Part shown: positions 16,906 through 25,616 of the stretch, piece by piece
Numbering within the stretch: the stretch's first letter is position 1
Layout: each line of letters starts with the position of its first letter
DNA from: Streptomyces sp. 1-11
Lineage (GTDB): Bacteria; Actinomycetota; Actinomycetes; Streptomycetales; Streptomycetaceae
Assembly (NCBI RefSeq): GCF_007176755.1
Contig: NZ_BJTV01000026.1
Location: 1-64,000, forward strand
Direction: 5' to 3'
DNA length: 64,000 nucleotides
Notes under the pieces: generated by a model
Databases searched by the model: none
What the model was told of the DNA's origin: nothing
Seen by the model: the letters and a program-made list of their open reading frames with translations, nothing else
Program-made: the position numbers and the translations under genes

Positions 16906-19831
16906 GGGTCACCTCAAGACCGTCACTCGGGCTGTACCGGAGGGCGAAGCCTGCCAGGTGGGTCTGACAGTCCTCGTCGAGCGGCAGGATCAGCTGGCCG
17001 GCAAGCCAGTGACTGTCCTTCGTCTGCCAGGCCTCGACATACAGTTCCTCGAGCTCCTCGAGGGCCCGGTCCATCACGTCGGGGAAGCTGAACTGGATCG
17101 GCAGCCGCAGCCCGCAGCTCGCCGCCGTGCGGGCCGCGAGCGCGGTCGGAACCTGGTCCGTGGGCAGGGGCAGCCCTGCCAGCACGCGGCCCTTGCGGTC
17201 CGGCTGGAGCCACGGCAGCGTTGCCAGGCTGCCGTCGGCGCGCCGCTGGACGACCACCACCTCCAGGCTCTCGCGGCTGTCGCGTACCTGGGCCCGTCCC
17301 TGGCGGGTGTCGTCCGCGTCCCCGACGCCCGCGGCGACCCAGCCGAACAGCGGCCGGCCGGGCCGGGCCGCGGCATCCAGCCGGAACGTCGCCGCCCGCT
17401 CGGCCTGGTCCGCGCGATGCTTCTCATGACGCGTCCGGGCGTCCTCGAGTGCCTGCGTCCAGCCGGCCGGGCCGTCCAACGTGTCGGTGTAGGCGCGCTG
17501 GACCAGGGGGCTGATGTCGTCCGGCAGCCCCACCGGCCGCTCCGGGCCGCCGTCGAGGTGGTCCAGCAGCGCGGCAGCCGAACGCAGCAGCGCATACGCC
17601 CCGTACACGGCGACCGAGCCGGCAACCGGCCGCGGTACGGAGGCGTTCCAGTCGACGCCGGTGATCAGGCAGCGTGCCTGGCGCAGCCGCTCGGGGCGGT
17701 CGGTCTGCTCCGGGCCGCCGCGCAGGTGGCGGTGCAGGCGTCCCATGCGCTGCAGCAGGAGATCGACGGGGGCGAGGTCGGTGACGAGCAGGTCGAAGTC
17801 GACGTCCAGGGACTGCTCGGCGACCTGGCTGGCGACGACGATGTGCGCCCCTGCCGGCCGGTCGGCCTTGCCCGATGGCCCGAAGCGGTTCAGCAGGGAG
17901 GCGTCCTTCGCGGCACGGTCGACGTCGACGAAGCACGAGTGGGCGACGGTGACGTTCGCTTCCCCGAACCTCTGGCGCAGCACCGCCGCCGCCTCAAGGA
18001 CACGGCGCACAGTGTTGCGCACGACCAGGACGCAGCCGCCCTGGGCGAGTTCCCTTTCGAGCCGGTCGGCCAGGACGTCCACGTCGTCATCGAGGCGCTC
18101 CACTGCGACCTGCGTGCCGCGGGCCGAAGCCGCAGGGCGCCGCATGAGCGGCGCGCCGCCGGGCGTGACCGCCGTCAGCAGCGGATAGTCACCGGCCCGG
18201 CCGACAGCCTCGAAGGCGCCCGCGGCCGCACGCGTGGCGTCCTTGCCCGCGTACGCCTCGGCGAGTTCCCTGCGCCGGCCGGCGGGCAGCGTCGCGGACA
18301 GCACCACCACCGGCACCCGGTAGGCGCCCAGCCAGGACAGCACCCGATCGAGGTAGACGCTCATGTAGGTGTCGTAGGCGTGGGCCTCGTCGATGACGAC
18401 GACCTTCCCAGCGATCGCCAGATGGCGCAGCGCCAGGTGCCGGCTCTTGAGCCCGGCGAACAGCAGCTGATCGACCGTGCCCGCGACGAACGACGACAGC
18501 ATGGCCTTCTTCCGCCCCCGCAGCCAGGCGTGAGCGACGAGTTCGGCCCCGGCGACACGGCTCTGGCTCGACGGCCGCCACTGCTCACTGCCGTGGCCGT
18601 CCACGTCGACCGCGGCGATCCTCTGACCCCCGTTGCCCAGGAGACCGACGAAGTCGTCGTTGAGAGCAGCCTTGGAATGGGCGAGCAGTACCGAGTAGCG
18701 CGTCCCCGGCGGGGCCGGCAGACGGTCCAGCCAGTGCAGCAGGCGGGGGAACATCGCGTTGCCGGTGGCCATCGTCGGCAGGGCGAAGAACACGCCGCCC
18801 GCCCCTGAGCACGCGGCGAGGATCTCCGCTGCGGCGAGCGCGGCCTCCGTCTTCCCCTCCCCCATCGGCGCTTCGATCACCATCAGCCCCGGCTGGTCCA
18901 TCTCCCGCGCCAGTTCGACAGTCGCTTCCTGCACCGGGCGGGCCTTCGATCCCGGCGGGAGGTCGAAGCGGGACGCGAACAACTCGTGCACGTCCGCTGC
19001 CGGTTCCTCGGCCCGCCAGGGACCCGGCAGGTCCAGACCCGCCCAGGCCGCCGCGATACGCTCCGACCCCGTTCGGGGCACGTCCTCGGGGAAGTAGGGG
19101 AAGAGGTCGCGATTGCTGGCGATCCAGTCGCAGACAATGACCAGCGCGGACAGCAGCACCTGCACCGGCTGCGGCAGCTTCACCGTCTTCCAGTCCGCCA
19201 GATCCTCACCGACGCCGAACTCCGCCGCGCAGGCATCAAGCAACTCGCCCTGCACCCGCTTCCACACCGCACGGGCCGGCCCGTGCGCGCCCAGCAGGTC
19301 GGGGTGACGGTCAAGTGCCTGGATCTGGCCGTGCTCAGGCGGCACCCCGTGATGCCCGCCCACCGCGACGGTGAACTGCCCGGTCTGCTTCACCGTCCAC
19401 CCATGGCGCTCCTGAAGCCACTCGCCCAGCAGCACCTGACCGGCCAGCCCGTGCGGCGCGAGCCTGCGGTCCGCGCCCATCGCCTCCCGCGAGCGCATCT
19501 CCAACCCGTGCCCGCGCATGACCTGCGCCAACTGCTCCACCTGACAGGCGAACGCGGGCGTCGCCTTCCCGATGTCGTGCACACCCGCCAGCCACACCAC
19601 CAACCGGCGAGCAGCCACCAGCCCGCCCGGCAGCGGATCAGCGATCAGCCTCCGCACCGACACGGGCAGCCACTCGTCCCACAACCGCCCCGCCACGGCC
19701 GCGCTGTCTTCCATGTGCCGCCACAACGGCAGCCACCGCTCCCCCTCACGGTCGTGCTTGGCCCATACACTCGACGCCGGCCCGCCCAACCAGGCACGCA
19801 AGTCCGAACCGGCCGCCCTCTCCCCAGTCAT
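16898..19831 (-). CDS. cas3: CRISPR-associated helicase/nuclease Cas3
   Basis: A 977-residue single-chain Cas3. HD nuclease domain: His39 (RHMEDS), His85-Asp86 (GVHDIGK), the GGHH pair (158-161) and Asp235 (CDWIASN). SF2 helicase: Walker A EAPMGEGKTE (320-329), DEAH (481-484), SAT (512-514) and QRMGRLHRH. All catalytic motifs look intact, so it should unwind and degrade target DNA after recruitment by Cse1. It is the first gene of the eight-gene operon; the 220 bases before it hold the AT-rich promoter region shared with the array C leader. Confidence 0.97.
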   Translation of the reverse strand: MTGERAAGSDLRAWLGGPASSVWAKHDREGERWLPLWRHMEDSAAVAGRLWDEWLPVSVRRLIADPLPGGLVAARRLVVWLAGVHDIGKATPAFACQVEQLAQVMRGHGLEMRSREAMGADRRLAPHGLAGQVLLGEWLQERHGWTVKQTGQFTVAVGGHHGVPPEHGQIQALDRHPDLLGAHGPARAVWKRVQGELLDACAAEFGVGEDLADWKTVKLPQPVQVLLSALVIVCDWIASNRDLFPYFPEDVPRTGSERIAAAWAGLDLPGPWRAEEPAADVHELFASRFDLPPGSKARPVQEATVELAREMDQPGLMVIEAPMGEGKTEAALAAAEILAACSGAGGVFFALPTMATGNAMFPRLLHWLDRLPAPPGTRYSVLLAHSKAALNDDFVGLLGNGGQRIAAVDVDGHGSEQWRPSSQSRVAGAELVAHAWLRGRKKAMLSSFVAGTVDQLLFAGLKSRHLALRHLAIAGKVVVIDEAHAYDTYMSVYLDRVLSWLGAYRVPVVVLSATLPAGRRRELAEAYAGKDATRAAAGAFEAVGRAGDYPLLTAVTPGGAPLMRRPAASARGTQVAVERLDDDVDVLADRLERELAQGGCVLVVRNTVRRVLEAAAVLRQRFGEANVTVAHSCFVDVDRAAKDASLLNRFGPSGKADRPAGAHIVVASQVAEQSLDVDFDLLVTDLAPVDLLLQRMGRLHRHLRGGPEQTDRPERLRQARCLITGVDWNASVPRPVAGSVAVYGAYALLRSAAALLDHLDGGPERPVGLPDDISPLVQRAYTDTLDGPAGWTQALEDARTRHEKHRADQAERAATFRLDAAARPGRPLFGWVAAGVGDADDTRQGRAQVRDSRESLEVVVVQRRADGSLATLPWLQPDRKGRVLAGLPLPTDQVPTALAARTAASCGLRLPIQFSFPDVMDRALEELEELYVEAWQTKDSHWLAGQLILPLDEDCQTHLAGFALRYSPSDGLEVTRA

Positions 19832-20051
19832 GTCAGATGCATACAGGATGTAGATGACACGTGAAGTAGGTATGAAGAAAGTGAGAAGAATTAGCTGTTA
19901 GCACTTGCAGCCCAACACACGCCACCACCTACGACGAGACCGTGCCTGGCTTGTCACCCAAGAACTGTGGCCTGGAATGCAACGTTTGCCGGAATCAGCG
20001 AAACTTGCCGAAACCACCACCTCAGCTCGATAGCACCGCAGGCCACACAGC
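19832..20051 (+). promoter_or_regulatory. Divergent region: cas operon promoter and leader of array C
   Basis: The first 80 bases after the cas3 start are unusually AT-rich for this window and probably carry the cas operon promoter (minus strand). Nearer the array, AACGTTTGCCGGAATCAGCG plus AAACT (19981-20005) matches the leader motif of array B and ends 46 nt before the first repeat, exactly as there. This supports transcription of array C on the plus strand, away from cas3. Confidence 0.75.
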
Positions 20052-21663
20052 CTGCTCCCCGCGCACGCGGGGATGGTCCCGCCGACCGTACGCCCGCCCT
20101 TGGTGGTGCTGACTGCTCCCCGCGCACGCGGGGATGGTCCCGTCGGCCGGTCCCTGACCGCCTGGGTGAACGCCTGCTCCCCGCGCACGCGGGGATGGTC
20201 CCGTCGCGGCCCGCTGGCTGATGGGCGAGGCCGTCTGCTCCCCGCGCACGCGGGGATGGTCCCTTCATCTAGATCAGCCCGCGTTCACGCAGGTCCTGCT
20301 CCCCGCGCACGCGGGGATGGTCCCCGGTGGGCGGTGGGGTGCAGGCACTGTTCCATGCTGCTCCCCGCGCACGCGGGGATGGTCCCTGAGCGATTCCGCG
20401 AGCACCCACTGGGGAGTTCTGCTCCCCGCGCACGCGGGGATGGTCCCCACCGGCGCGGACTGAGCCGCGGCGACGTCGTCTGCTCCCCGCGCACGCGGGG
20501 ATAGTCCCTCTCCGGCCTTCACTCCGGCCACGAACGCCGTCTGCTCCCCGCGCACGCGGGGATGGTCCCCTGCTGTCGTTCGATGCGGAGCAGCAGGAAA
20601 TCTGCTCCCCGCGCACGCGGGGATGGTCCCGAGTACTCCGTGTTGGGCTGGAGCCCGGAGACCTGCTCCCCGCGCACGCGGGGATGGTCCCGAGGCCATC
20701 GCCACCGCGCTCGGCATCGCACTCTGCTCCCCGCGCACGCGGAGATGGTCCCTGGTCAACGGCCAGGATCCCCGGGCGATCAAGCTGCTCCCCGCGCACG
20801 CGGGGATGGTCCCAGCACTCCGCCGGACGTCGGGAAGATCGTTGCCTGCTCCCCGCGCACGCGGGGATGGTCCCGCGAAGGGGGAGACGATCTCCACCGT
20901 CGTAATCTGCTCCCTGCGCACGCGGGGATGGTCCCTCCGCCAGCGCCTCGTCCTTCGTGTGCACTTCCTGCTCCCCGCGCACGCGGGGATGGTCCCTGGA
21001 CGCGCACCATCGCGTTCCGGTACACCGGCTGCTCCCCGCGCACGCGGGGATGGTCCTGAGATCGCGGCGAACACCATCACGGCCGGGCACTGCTCCCCGC
21101 GCACGCGGGGATGGTCCCGTCCCAAGGTGGTGCGGGGGCTGTGAGACCTCCTGCTCCCCGCGCACGCGGGGATGGTCCCCCGTACCAGGACCCGAAGAGC
21201 TTGTCGTTGTACTGCTCCCCGCGCACGCGGGGATGGTCCCCCCAGGCGTGTGGACTGGCAGCCACACACCGGCTGCTCCCCGCGCACGCGGGGATGGTCC
21301 CGACCACGGCGACCCGGGCGCATTCCCGATCGCCTGCTCCCCGCGCACGCGGGGATGGTCCCCAGATCGTGGCAGCCGAGGACGCCTTCCTGGCCTGCTC
21401 CCCGCGCACGCGGGGATGGTCCCTCCGCCCTGGCGTCCGGGGAGTCCCAGCCCTCCTGCTCCCCGCGCACGCGGGGATGGTCCCGACGGCTTCCCTGACT
21501 GGCTCGCCGTGATGGACTGCTCCTCGCGCACCCGGGGATGGTCCCCCGCCCGGCCACCAGACCTACCGGCGCGCCGGCTGCTCCCCGCGCGCGGGGATGG
21601 GCCCGACTAGAGGGCTGCGCACCTACGCCATTTGGGCTGCTCTCGCGCATGGGGGATGGGCCC
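20052..21663 (+). CRISPR. CRISPR array C: 27 repeats, 26 spacers, type I-E
   Basis: Twenty-seven repeats with a 61-nt period, starting at 20052 and every 61 nt after (one 33-nt spacer before 20358). The repeat begins CTGCTCCCC and ends GGGGATGGTCCC; it differs from array B at position 1 (C for G) and in the hairpin loop (A for C at position 14). Single substitutions occur at 20480, 20724, 20907 and 21029. The last three copies (21517, 21578, 21637) are damaged, two of them shortened to 27 nt, and a further remnant may lie at 21694-21713. Growth is therefore at the 20052 end, beside cas3. Confidence 0.98.
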
Positions 21664-21737
21664 GGAATACGCATCATCACACTGACGGAGATGTCCTGCT
21701 TCCCGCATGCAGCACGGCGCGTGCGGAGTCATCACTG

Positions 21738-22034
21738 TCAGTAGAGCTGGATGCGGGTGAGGACGATGTGCGGCGGGTCGGCGTCGGCGACGATGACGTA
21801 TTCGGCGATGCCGAGTGAGCCGTCTGCACCGAGCGGCATGCGCCGCTGCTCGGGCCACTTCGCCGACGCGGTGCTGCCAGGCACCTGACCACGGGTGTCG
21901 TTGATCACGACCGTGGCAGCGACGATCGCGCCGAACACGTCACCAGGCAGGGTTCTGTCCATGAGGAGATCGGTGACCTCTTCCGACAGCAGGCACGGCA
22001 GGCCCTGAGGCTCCTCGCCGGAGGGCTCACTCAA
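21738..22034 (-). CDS. Hypothetical protein, coupled to the gene upstream
   Basis: A 98-residue frame. Start is probably the TTG that overlaps the upstream stop (TTGAGTGA), giving LSEPSGEEPQGLPCLLSEEV. The rest (GDVFGAIVAATVVINDTRGQ ... YVIVADADPPHIVLTRIQLY) has the composition of an alpha/beta protein. No family is recognised. It is the end of a two-gene unit that finishes just past the old end of array C. Confidence 0.55.
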   Translation of the reverse strand: MSEPSGEEPQGLPCLLSEEVTDLLMDRTLPGDVFGAIVAATVVINDTRGQVPGSTASAKWPEQRRMPLGADGSLGIAEYVIVADADPPHIVLTRIQLY

Positions 22035-22317
22035 CGGGCAGACCTGCCTCGCGCCGGCGGCGCAGGAGGTCGGCAACCGTCGTGGTCGGCAGCGTCCCGT
22101 CCAGCGCGGCCGCGGTAATTCGGTCTCCGGCCGGGTCGGTGTCGAGCATCGCTTCGCACCACCACCGCCGCAGCACACCCTCCGCCTCCTCGGGCGCGGC
22201 CGCCAGGAGCTCGCGGTAGAACTCCATCCGGCGCTCACCGGTCAGCGTGGCCGCGATGCCCTCGGCGTTGCGCGGCACCCGCTCTGGGCCGTGCGGGTGA
22301 ATCGGCTGTGCGGTCAT
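22027..22317 (-). CDS. Hypothetical protein
   Basis: A 96-residue, mostly helical protein beginning MTAQPIHPHGPERVPRNAEG, with AAAGG-type ribosome binding sequence (AAAGGGG) about 8 bases before the ATG. It contains ERRMEFYRELLAAAPEEAEGVLRRWWCEAM and ends in RRRREAGLPVE. Short helical proteins with an 'RRMEFYRELLAA' core are widespread in Streptomyces, often as the first gene of a two-gene pair like this one. The pairing and the coupled stop/start suggest a possible toxin-antitoxin-like or regulatory unit, but this is inference only. Confidence 0.6.
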   Translation of the reverse strand: MTAQPIHPHGPERVPRNAEGIAATLTGERRMEFYRELLAAAPEEAEGVLRRWWCEAMLDTDPAGDRITAAALDGTLPTTTVADLLRRRREAGLPVE

Positions 22318-22474
22318 CACGGCGCCCCTTTCGTTCTGCCCCGAGTCTGCCCTGTTCCCCCGCCCGCCGTCACGCCCGGCCACAAATCCCGGGCCGGGTG
22401 TGGAGCCGGGCGGCGGCTATCGTGTGCGGCTTGGGTCCGGGCGTGTCAAGCCCGACGCCGAGGACACGCTGAGC

Positions 22475-22840
22475 TCACCAGGCATGGTGCCGGTATCCGG
22501 TCGCGACGTAGTCGCCGCTGATCCATCCACGGTGGCCGGTCGCGGAGCCGGACATGGCTTTTCCGTACGCCCACCATTCATCGGCGGAAATGCCCCAGCA
22601 TTCGGCGTAGAAGTCCGTGTTCTTCGGGAGCACCATGACCGAGCGGGAATGCCGGGAACGGTTCGTGCGCAGGTGTACCGCGTCGGTGGTGTGGAGCTGG
22701 GCTGCCGCCGCCTGGGTGTTGCAGGCCCGGGGCAGGCTCACCGCCGCCGGGGCGGCTGGAACAGCCGGGGCCGGGGCGGTGGCGAGGGGGGTGAGGACGG
22801 CGGCCGCGCCGGCCGTCGCGGCGATGAGTCGTCGGATCAT
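22475..22840 (-). CDS. Secreted SH3-like domain protein
   Basis: A 121-residue protein with a clear Sec signal peptide (MIRRLIAATAGAAAVLTPLA ... APA). The mature part has VHLRTNRSRHSRSVMVLPKNTDFYAECWG and ends GHRGWISGDYVAT, the pattern of small bacterial SH3 domains that bind peptidoglycan peptides or act as spacing modules. It would act outside the membrane. It is a stand-alone gene. Confidence 0.7.
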   Translation of the reverse strand: MIRRLIAATAGAAAVLTPLATAPAPAVPAAPAAVSLPRACNTQAAAAQLHTTDAVHLRTNRSRHSRSVMVLPKNTDFYAECWGISADEWWAYGKAMSGSATGHRGWISGDYVATGYRHHAW

Positions 22841-22904
22841 GACCGGCCAACTCTCGCAGGGAGCGGTCGCGTCACGGGGAGCGTGCGAAGATCACCCGCG
22901 CGCG

Positions 22905-23615
22905 TCAGTGGGCTACGAGGTCCTGGAGTTGGTGGGCCAGGTCGGGGCTTGGCTGTGGGATGGCGCCGAAGCCGTCAAGCGTGGCGACGGTCAGGTCGTC
23001 GACGGCGTCCTTGACCGCCTCTTCCGGTACGGCGGCGGCGATGTCGGGCAGGTCGAGGTAGACGGCCATGCCGGCCGGTCCCGGGACGGTGGTGTCGACG
23101 ACCTGATGGGCAACGGGCGCGTACTGCCAGGGCTCACTTTCCAGGGCCGTGATCTGTTCCGCCCAGTACCGGGCGTCGCGCATGTCCCCGCGGTGCAGGT
23201 GCAGCAGGTGCAGGCACACGGCGCTGGTCGCCTGGCCGCCGCCGGCGGCGTACTCGAGCCAGAACTGCGCGCCTTCCTCGTAGTCGGCCAGCAGCAGGAG
23301 GCAGGCGAAGGCGAGGGCGCCGCCGGGGTCGCGGGCGGTGTCGAAGCGGGCGATGCGGCGGGCGGCGTCGTCGTCGTGGATGACGCCCTGGCAGAGGGCG
23401 CGTAAGTCGTGGCCGGCCTGTTCGTGCAGCATCAGCCGGTGCGCGGGGCGCCGGCCCGTCCCGGGGCCGACCATGGCCTGGGTCCAGCGCAGCTCGTGGA
23501 GCTGTTCGGTGATGCGGCGACGCGAGGCCTCGAGGTGGGCGTTGGTGTATGCGCCTTCGCGGATACGTGCCTGGTCGAGGCTTTCGTCTAGGGTGCGCGG
23601 CTGGTGAGGGCGCAT
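22905..23615 (-). CDS. Conserved hypothetical protein near a sigma-like gene
   Basis: A 236-residue protein. The N-terminal 90 residues are helical and charged (ITEQLHELRWTQAMVGPGTG); the middle has ALAFACLLLLADYEEGAQFWLEYAAGGG followed by HLLHLHRGDMRDARYWAEQ, which looks like two or three TPR/SEL1-like helical hairpins. It starts 7 bases after the sigma-like gene on the same strand. Genes of this type accompany atypical sigma-like genes in Streptomyces, so a partner or accessory role is possible but not shown. Confidence 0.6.
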   Translation of the reverse strand: MRPHQPRTLDESLDQARIREGAYTNAHLEASRRRITEQLHELRWTQAMVGPGTGRRPAHRLMLHEQAGHDLRALCQGVIHDDDAARRIARFDTARDPGGALAFACLLLLADYEEGAQFWLEYAAGGGQATSAVCLHLLHLHRGDMRDARYWAEQITALESEPWQYAPVAHQVVDTTVPGPAGMAVYLDLPDIAAAVPEEAVKDAVDDLTVATLDGFGAIPQPSPDLAHQLQDLVAH

Positions 23616-23622
23616 CGGGATC

Positions 23623-24231
23623 TCACTCCTCGTCGTCGGGGTCCTCGCCGAGCTGCAGCCCCAAGGCCGCGGCCAGGTGGCGTTTGGCAGCGCGGCGGGT
23701 GGAGCGCACCGTGGCCTCGCACACGCCCATCACCAGTGCGGTCCGCTTGGTGGTGAAACCCAGGGCGTACTGCAGAACCATGACATCAAACTGGCGCTCC
23801 GGTAGCCGGGCTATCGCCGCATAAAGCCCCAGGCCCTCTTCGAGTTCGCTCACTTGTGCCCGGAATGCGGAGCGGAAGCCGCGAAGGATCGGGGCGCAGG
23901 CTGCACAGGTGGCGCGTTCGAAGGCCAGGGTCTCCAGCGCCGCCGGCTCGCGGCCCTGGTCCGCGAGTGCAACGGCGACGCGCTCCTTGAGCAGCCGCCA
24001 GGCGAATGCCTCCGGGCTCTCTCGTTCGGTGACCTGCTGCCAGATCACTGCCAGGAAGACAAACGTCTGGTCGACGAGACGGTCGGCCAAGCCGTGCTCG
24101 CCCAGCTGTACGTAGGCGTACTCGAAGTACGCCTGGTGGTACAGCTCGTGGAAGGCCCAGAAGGCCGGCGGCATCACCTCGCTGGGCTCGCACACGACCC
24201 GGTCCTCGCCGTCGGGAGGCTGTCCGGTCAT
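23623..24231 (-). CDS. Atypical ECF-type sigma factor-like protein
   Basis: A 202-residue protein. Residues 22-85 (PPAFWAFHELYHQAYFEYAYVQ ... LVDQTFVFLAVIW) match the layout of sigma-70 region 2. Residues 140-185 (ARLPERQFDVMVLQYALGFTTKRTALVMGV) match region 4 with its helix-turn-helix. It is probably a regulator of RNA polymerase, but region 2.4 is weak, so promoter recognition may differ from typical ECF factors. Its start overlaps the stop of the small gene upstream. A diverged relative is encoded at 60494-60970. Confidence 0.7.
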   Translation of the reverse strand: MTGQPPDGEDRVVCEPSEVMPPAFWAFHELYHQAYFEYAYVQLGEHGLADRLVDQTFVFLAVIWQQVTERESPEAFAWRLLKERVAVALADQGREPAALETLAFERATCAACAPILRGFRSAFRAQVSELEEGLGLYAAIARLPERQFDVMVLQYALGFTTKRTALVMGVCEATVRSTRRAAKRHLAAALGLQLGEDPDDEE

Positions 24232-24449
24232 CGGCCGCCCCCGGCGTCCTCACGACGGATGGCCTCGGTCCGGATGGACAGCTGCTCCTCGAGGAGCGTC
24301 TGCGTACCCACGCGGACCCCCGCACCCAGCAGGCGCCGCACTCCGGCGCACGCATCGGGCGCGTAGGCCCGCGCTGCAGCGGCGGAGGCCAGCACGAGGC
24401 TGGCGACGTCGTCCAGTGTCACGGTGTTTCCTTCGTTCTCGTGCAGCAC
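24228..24449 (-). CDS. Small hypothetical protein, coupled to the sigma-like gene
   Basis: A 73-residue frame (MLHENEGNTVTLDDVASLVLASAAAARAY...) that overlaps the sigma-like gene by 4 bases. A GTG at VTLDDVASLV is an alternative start. It is Ala-rich and helical. Its position as the first gene of the operon suggests a regulatory partner, but no family is recognised. Confidence 0.45.
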   Translation of the reverse strand: MLHENEGNTVTLDDVASLVLASAAAARAYAPDACAGVRRLLGAGVRVGTQTLLEEQLSIRTEAIRREDAGGGR

Positions 24450-24920
24450 CGGACGCCGCTCATCGCGCCTTTCAACTACCGGTGCCTGAAGCCTCGTTGC
24501 TCCTGATCATCAGCAAACAACCTGACCCCCACCGATCGTGCAGAGCTCTCACCATGAGATTTTTACGGAAGATGACGTTCCGGTTACAGCAAATCCGTAT
24601 GCGTATTCGCATCCGCCTCCCCCACCCCGCGCCACCTTTTCCGCCACCCCCGCCACCTGCGCCGCCGCCACCCAACGGGACGACCGACCCGTTTTGCGCA
24701 AATTCACCCACCCACCTCAGCCCTAACGCCTGTGACTCAACTCACATGCTCCCGTATGACGCTACGGCTCAAGAAGTCGCCTGCAGCTGCCTTGCCGGGC
24801 TCCCGCCCCCTGCCGTCGGCGAACGCGGCCCAGTGCCACGCAGCTGGATTTCCAGTCGGAGTCGACGCCTGTGGGGCTCTCTCCGGCACACGCTTCAGCA
24901 GACGCGACGACGCTGGGCGG
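24450..24920. promoter_or_regulatory. Gene-free stretch with a small palindrome
   Basis: No convincing gene. From 24550 to 24610 the sequence is notably less GC-rich than the surroundings and contains the palindrome ATGCGTATTCGCAT (24599-24612), followed by C-rich, low-complexity sequence. It may hold the promoter and operator of the minus-strand operon starting at 24449; reading frames here (Pro/Gly-rich) are not believed. Confidence 0.4.
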
Positions 24921-25475
24921 TCACAGGTCGAAGTCGAGCTGCTCGACGTCGGTGAACTCCACTTCCAGGCCGTGGGCGCGGCGGCCGCTGTCGCGGAAGT
25001 AGGTCTCGCCGAGGCCCTCGGCGGTGATCTCGCGCAGTTGCTGCTCGCTGGCGCCCGCTTGCTGGGCGTCGAAGAGACGGGCGGCGAAGGCAGGCGGCAG
25101 GGCCAGGGTGAGGTGGCGGATCCGGGCGTCGTCGGTGCTGCCGGGTGCGGCGGTGAACCCGAACCGGGCCCGGGTGTCGATGACGATGCCCGTGCTGGTC
25201 GCGGCCTTCTTGCGGGCTTGCTCGCGGATGCGGGGCTGCCAGCGGGCGCGGACGGCGTCGGCCAGGCGCTCGGCGAGGTCGGGGCGGGGCCGGCGGATCT
25301 GGTCTTTGACGTAGCGCTCGACGGTGCGCTGGGAGACGCCGAGCAGAGCGGCCACCTGCCGTGTGCCCTTGAGCTGCTTGACCAGGTAGCGCATCTGTGC
25401 GCCGGCGGACTTCGGGATCGGGCGGGTGAACGCCTTGTGCACGGCACGGTCGAGGCCGTCGGAGACCAGACCCAT
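24921..25475 (-). CDS. tpg: Telomere terminal protein (Tpg family)
   Basis: A 184-residue protein, the usual size of Streptomyces Tpg (184-185). It opens MGLVSDGLDRAVHKAFTRP and has KSAGAQMRYLVKQLKGTRQV, a helix-turn-helix (ALLGVSQRTVERYVK), then TSTGIVIDTRARFGFTAAPG and TEYF-like GLGETYFRDSGRRAHGLEVEFTD. These are the family landmarks. Tpg is covalently attached to the 5' ends of linear Streptomyces replicons and primes patching of the telomere overhang, normally with Tap. No Tap-sized gene is next to it; its upstream neighbour is the rep2 helicase. Confidence 0.88.
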   Translation of the reverse strand: MGLVSDGLDRAVHKAFTRPIPKSAGAQMRYLVKQLKGTRQVAALLGVSQRTVERYVKDQIRRPRPDLAERLADAVRARWQPRIREQARKKAATSTGIVIDTRARFGFTAAPGSTDDARIRHLTLALPPAFAARLFDAQQAGASEQQLREITAEGLGETYFRDSGRRAHGLEVEFTDVEQLDFDL

Positions 25476-25510
25476 CGCAAAGACTTCCTTCCAAGATCAC
25501 TGTAGGGGTT

Positions 25511-25574
25511 TCTCGCGGCCGATCACAGGGTCCGGCAGGGGAATTGACGCCGGAGCGGGTGATCGGCCGCGAGA
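25511..25574. promoter_or_regulatory. Perfect 16-bp inverted repeat between rep2 and tpg
   Basis: Arms TCTCGCGGCCGATCAC (25511-25526) and its exact complement (25559-25574) are separated by 32 bases. It lies in the 141-bp gap before tpg and after rep2. It may be an operator or a transcription terminator for rep2; the long loop is unusual for a terminator. Confidence 0.6.
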
Positions 25575-25616
25575 GAGGCGCTCAGGACCCCTGTGAGGCC
25601 CTGGGGGCGGTGGTGG

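Noticed and set aside
15199..17091. A 630-residue plus-strand frame opposite cse1
   Set aside because: It is the antisense shadow of cse1/cas3; codon bias and motifs are on the minus strand.
20022..21680. Long open frames across array C (for example 420 and 468 residues)
   Set aside because: Same cause as in array B: translation of CRISPR repeats in several frames.
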